NCBI GenBank assembly: GCA_005879015.1
Contig: VBMC01000124.1
Location: 1-7,600, forward strand
Length of the DNA stretch: 7,600 nt
Reading direction: 5' to 3'
Source: Methanobacteriota archaeon
GTDB lineage: Archaea > Thermoplasmatota > Thermoplasmata > RBG-16-68-12
Under the pieces are notes generated by a model. The model made no database searches, was not told the origin of the DNA, and was given only the letters and a program-made list of their open reading frames with translations. Position numbers and translations under genes: made by a program. This document shows, piece after piece, positions 1-5,259 of the stretch (positions are counted from its first letter, which is position 1; every line of letters starts with the position of its first letter).

Positions 1-590
1 ATGGAAGCGAGTCCGTTCGGGAGGATGGGCGTGTAGTTCGCGGGGGAAATCCTCGGAGCGGACGCGACGACGGCGATCGCGAGGGCCGCGAGGATGGCGC
101 CGACGGTCGCGACTTGCACGCGACCGGTGAAACGGATGCCCAGGTAGTTGACGCCGAACGCGCCAATCAGGATGGCCGCCGCGACGAGGAACACGTCCGG
201 GCGATTCAGCGGGAGGACGAACGTGAGGTACGAGGCCGCCGCCACGGTCGCCGCGGGGGCCCCCAAGACCGCCCAGGCTAGGAAAAGCCAGGCGGTCGCC
301 GCGCTCGCACCCCGGCCCAGGCCTTCCCGCGCGAAGGCATAGATTCCTCCCGACTCCGGGTTCCGGGCGGAGAGCTTCGCGAACGTATAGGCGAAGAGAT
401 AGCTCGCGAGCGACAAGAGGATCCAGGAGATGATCGACGCAGGGCCCGCGATGCGAGCCGCGAGCCCGGGGATGACGAAGATGCCGGACCCCAGGAGCGA
501 ACTGACGTAGATCGCCACGGCATGGCGGAGCGTGAGGACTCGGTGCAGGTCCGTATGAAGCGGATTCTTCGTTTCACCGTCCCGCTCCAT
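1..590 (-). CDS. APC-superfamily amino-acid permease, N-terminal part (3' end outside window)
   Basis: I translated this frame by hand. It is open for 196 codons from an ATG at 588-590 to the left window edge without a stop. The protein starts MERDGETKNPLHTDLHRVLT and then shows about five hydrophobic segments (roughly residues 22-44, 49-72, 95-125, 131-153 and 157-178), as expected for the first half of a 12-TM APC transporter. GSGIFVIPG at residues 34-42 is the unwound TM1 substrate-binding motif of the family, and PESGGIYAFAREGLG near residues 78-92 is the conserved segment before TM3. Members move amino acids across the cytoplasmic membrane, usually by proton symport or exchange; the substrate, and import versus export, cannot be read here. 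The start is supported by a strong purine-rich ribosome-binding site just upstream. The gene is divergent from the aminotransferase, so amino-acid supply linked to transamination is a reasonable inference. Family assignment is firm, specificity unknown. Confidence 0.9.
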   Translation of the reverse strand, partial: MERDGETKNPLHTDLHRVLTLRHAVAIYVSSLLGSGIFVIPGLAARIAGPASIISWILLSLASYLFAYTFAKLSARNPESGGIYAFAREGLGRGASAATAWLFLAWAVLGAPAATVAAASYLTFVLPLNRPDVFLVAAAILIGAFGVNYLGIRFTGRVQVATVGAILAALAIAVVASAPRISPANYTPILPNGLAS

Positions 591-594
591 CCGT

Positions 595-603
595 CCTCCT
601 CCC
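595..603 (-). promoter_or_regulatory. Shine-Dalgarno of the permease gene
   Basis: On the minus strand the bases read GGGAGGAGG, ending four bases before the ATG at 590. It is the strongest anti-16S match at a gene start in this window and fixes the permease start. It also implies that this gene is transcribed with a leader, unlike the aminotransferase, which has no such element. Confidence 0.7.
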
Positions 604-653
604 GTTCTTCCCCAGGGGCGTTGATCCGCGCGGCGCCGATAGCACCACCTCGT

Positions 654-661
654 GCATAAGC
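654..661 (-). promoter_or_regulatory. possible TATA element of the permease gene
   Basis: GCTTATGC on the minus strand lies about 67 bases before the permease ATG. An archaeal start about 25 bases downstream would give a leader of roughly 40 bases holding the Shine-Dalgarno. This is the most AT-rich candidate in the short divergent gap, but the match to a TATA consensus is weak. Confidence 0.25.
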
Positions 662-706
662 CAATTGCCGGCCTCCGACGGTGGGGCAAAATGTGGTCTG
701 GCGGTG

Positions 707-716
707 AAGCTTTCTA
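707..716 (+). promoter_or_regulatory. possible TATA element of the aminotransferase gene
   Basis: AAGCTTTCTA is centred about 27 bases before the ATG at 739, the distance expected if transcription starts at or next to the start codon. No Shine-Dalgarno lies in the preceding 15 bases, which fits a leaderless message. The consensus match is modest, so this is a position-based call. Confidence 0.35.
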
Positions 717-738
717 GTCGACTGTATTCTTCACCGGC

Positions 739-1899
739 ATGGTCCATTTCGCGAAGCGTGTCCGCTCGGTTGAGTCCTCGCCCACCGTCCACATCGGAGA
801 CCTCATCGCGGAGATGAAGGCGCGCGGCGAGAAGGTCCTCTCCCTCGCGATCGGGGAGCCGGACTTCCCGACCCCGGCCCACATCGTCGATGCCGCGAAG
901 AAAGCCCTCGACGCGGATTTCACGAAATACACACCCGCTCCAGGGATCCGGGAGCTCCGACAGGCCGTCGCGGAGAAGGTGCAAAAAGAGAATCGCATTC
1001 CCGCGAAGGCGGAGAATGTGCTCGTCGCTCCGACGAAGCATACCCTCTTTATGACGTGCATGGCCCTCCTCGATACAGGAGATGAAGCGATCATCCCGGA
1101 CCCCGGATGGGTCTCGTACGCCCCCATGGTGACCCTCGCTGGGGCCCGCCCTGTGCCCGTGCACGCCGCCGATGACGAAGGTTTCGTCCCGGCCGCGGAC
1201 GCGGTCGCCGAGTCGATCACGCCGCACACCCGACTCCTGATGCTGAACTCACCCTCGAATCCCGCCGGCTCCGTGTATTCGCGGGCAGAGACGAAGGCGC
1301 TGGCCGACCTCGCGGCGGATCACGACCTGATCCTCGTGAGCGACGAGATCTATGAGAAGATCCTGTACGAAGGCGAACATGTGTCGCCCGCGTCTCTGGA
1401 CGGCATGTTCGATCGCACGGTGACCGTGAACGGCTTCTCGAAGACGTATTCGATGACCGGCTGGCGGCTGGGATGGCTCGTCGCCCCGCCGCCCCTCTTC
1501 AAGGAGATCTCCAAGGTTCAGGAGCATACGATCACCTGTGCGACCGCGTTCGCCCAGAAGGCGGGCGTCGCGGCCCTCCGCGGACCGACGGCCCCGCTCG
1601 AGGCCATGGTGAAGGAGTTCCGGGCGCGCCGCGACCTGGTCCTCAAGGGGCTCGCGAAGATCGAGGGTCTCTCCACGTTCCGTCCGAACGGGGCGTTCTA
1701 CGTGTTCCCGCGCATCGACGCAGGGATCGACAGTGCGACCTTGTGCGAGCGGATTTTGAAAGAGGCTTCCGTCGCGGTCACACCGGGGAGCGCCTTCGGT
1801 GAGGCCGGCGAAGGGCACATCCGGATCTCGTACGCCGCCTCCCGTGAGACGATCCTCGAAGGCCTTCGTCGCATCGCCGAGATCTTTGCCCGCCTATGA
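739..1899 (+). CDS. class I PLP-dependent aminotransferase (aspartate aminotransferase-like)
   Basis: The 386-residue protein has the usual full length of fold-type I, class I/II aminotransferases, which exchange amino groups between an amino acid and a 2-oxo acid in the cytoplasm. Landmarks in order: LAIGEPDFPTP at 36-46; YTPAPGIRELR at 64-74; W124 in DPGWVSY, placed to stack on the cofactor; SPSNPAG at 171-177 with Asn174; SDEIY at 201-205 with Asp202 for the pyridine nitrogen and Tyr205; NGFSKTYSMTGWRLGW at 231-246 with Lys235 as the PLP Schiff-base lysine and Arg243 for phosphate; IRISYA at 361-366 with Arg362 for the substrate carboxylate. All catalytic residues are present. The usual glycine-rich phosphate-loop segment (TxGAKxA type) reads APTKHT at 97-102, which is atypical. 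The start fits the family N-terminus (RVRSVESSPTVHI). Substrate preference (aspartate, aromatic, alanine or other) cannot be assigned from sequence alone. Confidence 0.93.
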   Translation: MVHFAKRVRSVESSPTVHIGDLIAEMKARGEKVLSLAIGEPDFPTPAHIVDAAKKALDADFTKYTPAPGIRELRQAVAEKVQKENRIPAKAENVLVAPTKHTLFMTCMALLDTGDEAIIPDPGWVSYAPMVTLAGARPVPVHAADDEGFVPAADAVAESITPHTRLLMLNSPSNPAGSVYSRAETKALADLAADHDLILVSDEIYEKILYEGEHVSPASLDGMFDRTVTVNGFSKTYSMTGWRLGWLVAPPPLFKEISKVQEHTITCATAFAQKAGVAALRGPTAPLEAMVKEFRARRDLVLKGLAKIEGLSTFRPNGAFYVFPRIDAGIDSATLCERILKEASVAVTPGSAFGEAGEGHIRISYAASRETILEGLRRIAEIFARL

Positions 1900-1961
1900 C
1901 CGGCCTGTCGGAATGGCGGCTCGCTCCGTAAGGCAATTTCGAGCTCATCTTTGAGCGTTCC

Positions 1962-2228
1962 TTACCGATATCCGAACAGTCGATTGTACTCCCTGTGGGA
2001 GAGAATCTCGAGGATGAGGACGACCGTACCGACCCCCGGTGCGGACTGAACGGTATAGACACCGCGATATGCAAGCGGCAGCTCGAATCGCCACGAGTTC
2101 GTGAGCGCTGAGGGGAGAGCACTGCGAGCGGCCAGATGGTTCGGAATTCGATCCTTCGGAATATGGTCTACGGCAAAGGCCTGGCACGCGGTCCGATCCG
2201 CACCTCGCTTGCCGTGAGGCGAGCCAGA
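1962..2228 (-). pseudogene. RelE/ParE-like toxin, C-terminal remnant lacking a start codon
   Basis: Directly after the TGA of the upstream winged-helix gene, and in the same frame, 88 sense codons run to a TAA at 1962-1964. The residues match the core and C-terminus of archaeal RelE/ParE-type toxins: VDHIPKDRIPNHL at 20-32, NSWRFELPLAYRGVYTVQ at 44-61 and VVLILEILSHREYNRLFGYR at 69-88. This fold usually acts as a ribosome-dependent mRNA endonuclease. Basic and tyrosine residues that could serve an active site remain (Arg47, Arg55, Tyr58, Arg83, Tyr87). No ATG, GTG or TTG occurs in frame before the core, and from memory of the family some 35-40 N-terminal residues are missing; neither other minus-strand frame supplies them. 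I read it as a broken toxin fused by deletion behind the winged-helix gene. Alternatives are translation by TGA readthrough as a 181-residue fusion, or a sequencing error. The fold call is from pattern recognition. Confidence 0.6.
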
Positions 2229-2507
2229 TCAACGGGCCTCCCAACCCTCCACAACCTTCCAAAGCTCGGGTTGGACGTTGAGCGTCCACATCACCCCCTT
2301 CGAACCTTCCGTGACACAACCGAGGCGCTTGTAGTGCTCGATTGCCTCCCTCAGAGGTGCATGCATCATTTTCCGAGGCAAGAGAGCCTTGATTCGGTTC
2401 AGGCTCAGGGGTTCGTCAAACTTCCGAAGGACGGATTCCACCATGTGAAGCGTATCCAAGGTCGGCCCCTTGTGTACCAGTTTGGGCGGCACGGGAGGCA
2501 CTCGCAT
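2229..2507 (-). CDS. small winged-helix DNA-binding protein, probable antitoxin-type regulator
   Basis: The 92-residue protein has a short proline-rich head, a helix at about 17-31 (LDTLHMVESVLRKF), a second helix LSLNRIKALLP at 34-44, a likely recognition helix MMHAPLREAIEHYKRLG at 47-63, and a beta wing CVTEGSKGVMWTLN at 64-77. This is the layout of a compact archaeal winged-helix domain, so DNA binding is the likely role; no catalytic or ligand domain is present. The ATG at 2507 is the first in frame after an upstream TGA, and a strong AT-rich promoter sits about 30 bases away, suggesting leaderless expression. The toxin-like remnant follows immediately, so an autorepressing antitoxin of a toxin-antitoxin pair is the contextual inference. 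The locus is clearly lower in GC than its neighbours (about 52-60% in lines I counted, against 77% in a sample line of the STAND gene), hinting at horizontal origin. The exact family is not recognised. Confidence 0.75.
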   Translation of the reverse strand: MRVPPVPPKLVHKGPTLDTLHMVESVLRKFDEPLSLNRIKALLPRKMMHAPLREAIEHYKRLGCVTEGSKGVMWTLNVQPELWKVVEGWEAR

Positions 2508-2526
2508 TTCGAGATGGATATGAGTT

Positions 2527-2542
2527 CATATAGTATATTAAC
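2527..2542 (-). promoter_or_regulatory. TATA promoter of the winged-helix gene
   Basis: On the minus strand the bases read GTTAATATACTATATG, the most AT-rich run in the window. The TTAATATA part is centred about 30 bases before the ATG at 2507, and a second CTATATG part about 23 bases before it. Either would place transcription start at or near the start codon. The run is nearly symmetric in composition, so it could also promote in the plus direction toward the VOC gene. Confidence 0.55.
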
Positions 2543-2627
2543 TTGTACCTGGGGGATGCGAAAAGGGCACGGACGCAGACACGGGCCGCAGGAAACCCAC
2601 TCCCGCGGGTACATCGGGACGGCCGTG

Positions 2628-2634
2628 TTAAGTA
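2628..2634 (+). promoter_or_regulatory. TATA-like element of the VOC gene
   Basis: TTAAGTA is centred 23 bases before the ATG at 2654, fitting leaderless initiation. The identical heptamer occurs on the minus strand at 5163-5169 before the surface-protein gene, which supports both as a promoter type used here. Confidence 0.4.
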
Positions 2635-2638
2635 CGCC

Positions 2639-2652
2639 CCAGGACATCCTGG
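2639..2652. repeat. inverted repeat between TATA element and VOC start
   Basis: CCAGGA-CA-TCCTGG is a perfect 6-bp inverted repeat with a 2-base centre, ending one base before the ATG at 2654. It lies between the putative TATA element and the start, a position where archaeal repressors block initiation. A chance palindrome of this size is possible. Confidence 0.4.
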
Positions 2653-2653
2653 C

Positions 2654-3100
2654 ATGGGGGGAACCACGGTTCAAGAAACCCGCACCGAGCGAGCTCGGAT
2701 TGTTCCGATGATCGCGTATGAGAACGGAGCCGCGGCAATCGACTGGTTGGTTCGCGCCTTCGGGTTCCGGGAGCTCGATCGAATCACCGAATCGGATGGG
2801 ACGATCAGTCACGCGGAACTCGAATTCGAAGGTGGTCGGATCTTCCTCGCCACTCCGACGCCGGACTACCAAGGTCCGAAGCACCACCGCGAGACCTGTG
2901 CCGCGGCCAAACGGTGGTCAGCGGTCCCATGGGTGATCGACGGCCTCAGCGTCCGCGTGGACAGCGTGGACGCCCATTTCGCGCGGGCGAAGGGCGCGGG
3001 AGCCACGATCCTCTCGGAGCCTCAGGACAACCCGTACGGCCGGATCTACCGGGCGGAGGACCTCGAGGGCCACCGCTGGATGTTCATCGAGGAGCACTGA
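2654..3100 (+). CDS. VOC superfamily protein (glyoxalase/PhnB-like, single domain)
   Basis: With the start at 2654 the product has 148 residues, typical for one vicinal-oxygen-chelate domain of two beta-alpha-beta-beta-beta halves. IVPMIAYENGAAAIDWLVRAFGFRE at 16-40 is the characteristic first half (strand, then the AFGF helix); SHAELEFEGGRIFL at 52-65 follows; the second half runs from VDSVDAHFARAKGAGA at 102-117 to YRAEDLEGHRWMFIEE at 132-147. Family members include glyoxalases, dioxygenases, drug-binding resistance proteins and many proteins without known activity. Possible metal ligands are His53 and Glu146 or Glu147, but the N-terminal histidine/glutamate pair of classic glyoxalase I is not evident, so enzymatic function is uncertain. 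An open frame continues upstream to an ATG at 2543, but that extension does not resemble the family; the ATG at 2708 would cut the first strand. A promoter element and palindrome precede the chosen start. It ends four bases from the convergent ankyrin gene. Confidence 0.85.
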   Translation: MGGTTVQETRTERARIVPMIAYENGAAAIDWLVRAFGFRELDRITESDGTISHAELEFEGGRIFLATPTPDYQGPKHHRETCAAAKRWSAVPWVIDGLSVRVDSVDAHFARAKGAGATILSEPQDNPYGRIYRAEDLEGHRWMFIEEH

Positions 3101-3104
3101 GTCG

Positions 3105-3770
3105 TCACGCGCCGCGGGTCTGCAGGAGCCTCACGACGGCCTCGTGACCCTCCTTGCGCGCATCAGCGATGGGCGTGGACCCGTCGTCGCGGGTCGCCTT
3201 CGGGTCGGCCCCCGCGTCGAGCAGCATTTGTACGATAGCCAGATTTCCGTGCGCGGCCGCCTTGTGGAGCGGGGTGTAGTTCGCCTCGCTCCGGACGTTC
3301 GGATCGCCGCGGGCGGCGAGCAACGCCTTCACGAGCTCGGGATGGTCCCCCGCGACCGCCGCATCGAGCGCGGTGTTCGCGAAGCGGCTCGACTCCTTGA
3401 AATTCACGTCCGCGCCGTGTTCGAGGAGGACCTTCGCGGCGTCGAGATGACCGAAGAACGCGGCCAGGCCGAGGGGCGTGAAGCCTTCCGAACTCCCGGC
3501 GTTCACGCGCGTCCGGGACTGCCCCAGGATCGTCTTGAGACGTCGCGCGTTCCCGGTCGCCGCGGCCTCGTGGAGGCTCAGTGCGTCTTCGGGTGTCCGC
3601 TCGAGGAGGAGCTCGAGCGCCTTGTTCGCCCCATGGTACACCGCTGTGAGGACAAGCGTCCCGTTCGGCGTGCGCATCCGCAGGAGATGCGGATCGTGGT
3701 CGAGGATTGCGCGTGCCCGTACCGTGTCGTCCTTCACGACTGCCGCAATGAGTTCGTCCTGTTCCGCCAT
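3105..3770 (-). CDS. ankyrin-repeat protein
   Basis: The 221-residue protein consists almost wholly of ankyrin repeats, about seven of them: a degenerate N-terminal cap (5-34), then roughly 37-62, 63-94, 95-126, 130-160, 163-194 and 196-220. The most canonical are GFTPLGLAAFFGHLDAAKVL with LEHGADVN, and YTPLHKAAAHGNLAIVQMLL with DAGADP. There is no signal peptide, membrane segment or catalytic domain, so it is a cytoplasmic protein-binding scaffold with unknown partner. The start has a GAGG Shine-Dalgarno seven bases upstream, held in the 3' arm of a perfect hairpin. It lies 57 bases downstream of the surface-protein gene on the same strand, so co-transcription is possible, although a TTCTTAGT stretch near 3811-3818 could be its own TATA element. 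It is convergent with the VOC gene. Ankyrin proteins are patchily distributed in archaea, so transfer from bacteria is conceivable but unproven here. Confidence 0.93.
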   Translation of the reverse strand: MAEQDELIAAVVKDDTVRARAILDHDPHLLRMRTPNGTLVLTAVYHGANKALELLLERTPEDALSLHEAAATGNARRLKTILGQSRTRVNAGSSEGFTPLGLAAFFGHLDAAKVLLEHGADVNFKESSRFANTALDAAVAGDHPELVKALLAARGDPNVRSEANYTPLHKAAAHGNLAIVQMLLDAGADPKATRDDGSTPIADARKEGHEAVVRLLQTRGA

Positions 3771-3775
3771 TGTCT

Positions 3776-3790
3776 CGCCTCGGGGAGGCG
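3776..3790 (-). promoter_or_regulatory. hairpin enclosing the ankyrin gene Shine-Dalgarno
   Basis: In the message this reads CGCCTC-CCC-GAGGCG, a perfect 6-bp GC-rich stem with a 3-base loop. The 3' arm contains the GAGG that would serve as ribosome-binding site, and the ATG follows five bases after the stem. Folding would hide the site, so translation may be conditional. Confidence 0.45.
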
Positions 3791-3827
3791 ATGGGAAACG
3801 GTCCGACGACTAAGAACCTTGTCCTCG

Positions 3828-5111
3828 TCAGGCCACGAGCTGCGTCTCGCCGCACGAGGGACACATGACCTCGATCGGCCGCTTGCTCGTCGTGATGTCG
3901 ATCGACTTCCCGCAATGATTGCAGATCACGGACATCGGCATCGTGGTTGGTGCCTGGGTCGTACCTCCGGGAGGCGGGGGCGGCGGTGCGGCCCTCGGTC
4001 CCATGAGATGGCCGCCGCCGACTCGGCGCCAGAGCCCGAGGACGGCCACGAGCAAGAGGATGAACAGGAGGCCCAGGAGGACGGCAAACAGGGGGACGCC
4101 CCCGATGTCCGTCGACCACAGCGCGTTCGTCGTGCCTATGTGCAGCGTGTGCCCGATCGCGGTGCCCGTGCTCGATTCGGTCGCGGTCACGACGAGGTCG
4201 CCGGTGCCCACGCCCTGGGGAATCGGCAGCGTGAGGTCAACCTCGGGGACGGTCGTGATCGCGGAGACGGTCGGCGAACCGCCGAATCCGCCCAGGCTTA
4301 GGGTCCAAATGAACTGGAGCGGCAACGGGGTGGCGCCCCGAGGCGTCACCGTCAAGTGCGCGTGAATCGTGTCGCCCGGCATATACGAGGCGCGGTCGAA
4401 CGTCGCCCCCAGTAAATCGCCGGTCGCCTGCCCGATGGTCAGCTGTGCCTGTGAGGTGTTCGTCCCCTCCCTCGCGGTCACGAGGAACCGGTATGTGCGG
4501 CTGGCGGCCGGGGCTGGGGTACGGAAGGAGAAGGTCGTGTTGTTCGTGTTGCCGTTCAGGACGATCGTGAAGCTGCTGTCGGCGACCTGGTAGTCGTAGG
4601 TCGGCCGGAGGATCACGTGGGAAGTGACGGAATACGAGGCGGTGATCGCGTCGCCCGGAGCGAAGTCTCCGCGGTCCAGCCGGAGGGACATCACGGCCAC
4701 GCTGACCGTGACGGTACTTTGGGCGTTCGACGCGAGCCCTTGTCCGTCGTCGACCCTCACGAAGAACGTGAGCAGGCCAGTGTAGTTGAGCGGGATCGAG
4801 TACCGGAAGGTCGGCCCTCCATTGACCGTCGTGTTCAGGAGGCGGCCGAAGGTGTCTCGGACCGTCCAGTTGTACGTGTAGTTCGCCGGCCCAGGAGTGC
4901 GGTACACCATCGCGTTCACCGACGCGACGTCGCCGCTCAGGAAGGCGCCTTGGTTCAGGACCAGGGTCACGGTCATGGCGGCGGCGGGCCCGATCGGGGC
5001 CGGCGTCGCCCGGACGGAGGGCGCGGCGGAGATGAGGGACAACAGCGCGATGGCGACGACCAAACCCAGGGCGTACGCCTTCCTAGGCGACGTCGGCGAC
5101 ATGAGTCCCAT
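3828..5111 (-). CDS. membrane-anchored surface protein with Ig-like modules and cytoplasmic zinc ribbon
   Basis: The 427-residue protein has a basic N-terminus and hydrophobic core (about 10-30, ALGLVVAIALLSLISAA) acting as signal peptide or anchor, then a Thr/Asn-rich extracellular region. Three beta-sandwich-like modules each open with the same pattern: LNQGAFLSGDVASVNAMV at 52-69, LDRGDFAPGDAITASYSV at 145-162 and FDRASYMPGDTIHAHLTV at 238-255. The first also resembles a PKD/Ig domain (YTYNWTVRDTFGR, VRVDDGQG). Several N-glycosylation sequons occur (near 77, 81, 93, 109, 191, 218). One transmembrane helix lies at about 339-361, then RR, a run of seven prolines, and a zinc ribbon with Cys397/Cys400 and Cys417/Cys420. 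The expected topology is modules outside, ribbon in the cytoplasm. The partner or ligand is unknown; surface sensing or adhesion is inference. ATG at 5102 is an alternative start. A promoter element and inverted repeat precede it, and the ankyrin gene follows. Confidence 0.85.
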   Translation of the reverse strand: MGLMSPTSPRKAYALGLVVAIALLSLISAAPSVRATPAPIGPAAAMTVTLVLNQGAFLSGDVASVNAMVYRTPGPANYTYNWTVRDTFGRLLNTTVNGGPTFRYSIPLNYTGLLTFFVRVDDGQGLASNAQSTVTVSVAVMSLRLDRGDFAPGDAITASYSVTSHVILRPTYDYQVADSSFTIVLNGNTNNTTFSFRTPAPAASRTYRFLVTAREGTNTSQAQLTIGQATGDLLGATFDRASYMPGDTIHAHLTVTPRGATPLPLQFIWTLSLGGFGGSPTVSAITTVPEVDLTLPIPQGVGTGDLVVTATESSTGTAIGHTLHIGTTNALWSTDIGGVPLFAVLLGLLFILLLVAVLGLWRRVGGGHLMGPRAAPPPPPPGGTTQAPTTMPMSVICNHCGKSIDITTSKRPIEVMCPSCGETQLVA

Positions 5112-5118
5112 CCCGCAG

Positions 5119-5141
5119 ATCCGCGGGATTGACCCGCGGAT
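5119..5141. repeat. perfect 9-bp inverted repeat in leader of surface-protein gene
   Basis: ATCCGCGGG-ATTGA-CCCGCGGAT: both arms match over nine bases around a 5-base centre, and each arm contains the self-complementary CCGCGG. It starts eight bases upstream of the ATG at 5111 and its far edge coincides with the transcription start predicted from the TATA-like element at 5163-5169. It may be an operator or a 5'-terminal mRNA hairpin. Confidence 0.6.
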
Positions 5142-5162
5142 GGACGCGCATCATGTCTGACC

Positions 5163-5169
5163 TACTTAA
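5163..5169 (-). promoter_or_regulatory. TATA-like element of the surface-protein gene
   Basis: TTAAGTA on the minus strand sits within GGTTAAGTAGG, the most AT-rich spot between the STAND gene and the surface-protein gene. Transcription start would fall near 5140, giving a leader of about 30 bases that is largely the inverted repeat. The same heptamer precedes the VOC gene. Confidence 0.4.
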
Positions 5170-5218
5170 CCATTTGGTCGGCCGATTGTCCGACGCCCTC
5201 CAGTGGGCATCGGTCTTG

Positions 5219-5223
5219 AAAAA
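5219..5223 (-). terminator. oligo-T tract downstream of the STAND gene
   Basis: On the minus strand TTTTT occurs about 37 bases after the TGA of the STAND gene. T-runs on the coding strand are the usual archaeal termination signal. The run is short, and no hairpin is seen, so this is tentative. Confidence 0.3.
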
Positions 5224-5259
5224 GCCACGTCCAGCGAGAGTGGAGGAATCCGATCGAGA

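Noticed and set aside
574..1227. 217-codon minus-strand open frame across the permease-aminotransferase gap
   Set aside because: It overlaps the aminotransferase antisense, runs through both promoters, and its product is low-complexity with no recognisable fold.
2602..2626. Short palindromes CCCGCGGG and ACGGCCGT before the VOC gene
   Set aside because: Such 8-base GC palindromes are expected by chance in DNA this GC-rich, and they have no clear position relative to a promoter.
2543..2653. N-terminal extension of the VOC protein to an ATG at 2543
   Set aside because: The added 37 residues are basic and low-complexity, unlike VOC N-termini, and the start would sit directly on the AT-rich promoter of the divergent gene.
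2136..2711. 191-codon plus-strand open frame
   Set aside because: It is antisense to the winged-helix gene and the toxin remnant and crosses the AT-rich promoter; no domain is visible.
3163..4119. 318-codon minus-strand frame inside the ankyrin and surface-protein genes
   Set aside because: It is a shifted frame of two convincing genes and is dominated by Arg, Pro and Gly.
3144..4301. 385-codon open frame on the plus strand
   Set aside because: It lies antisense to the ankyrin and surface-protein genes, is very Arg/Gly-rich and has no family resemblance; it is a by-product of high GC.
5083..5154. Possible 23-codon upstream ORF (minus) overlapping the start of the surface-protein gene out of frame
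   Set aside because: Its ATG lies upstream of the transcription start predicted from the TATA-like element and it has no ribosome-binding site, so it is probably not on the message.
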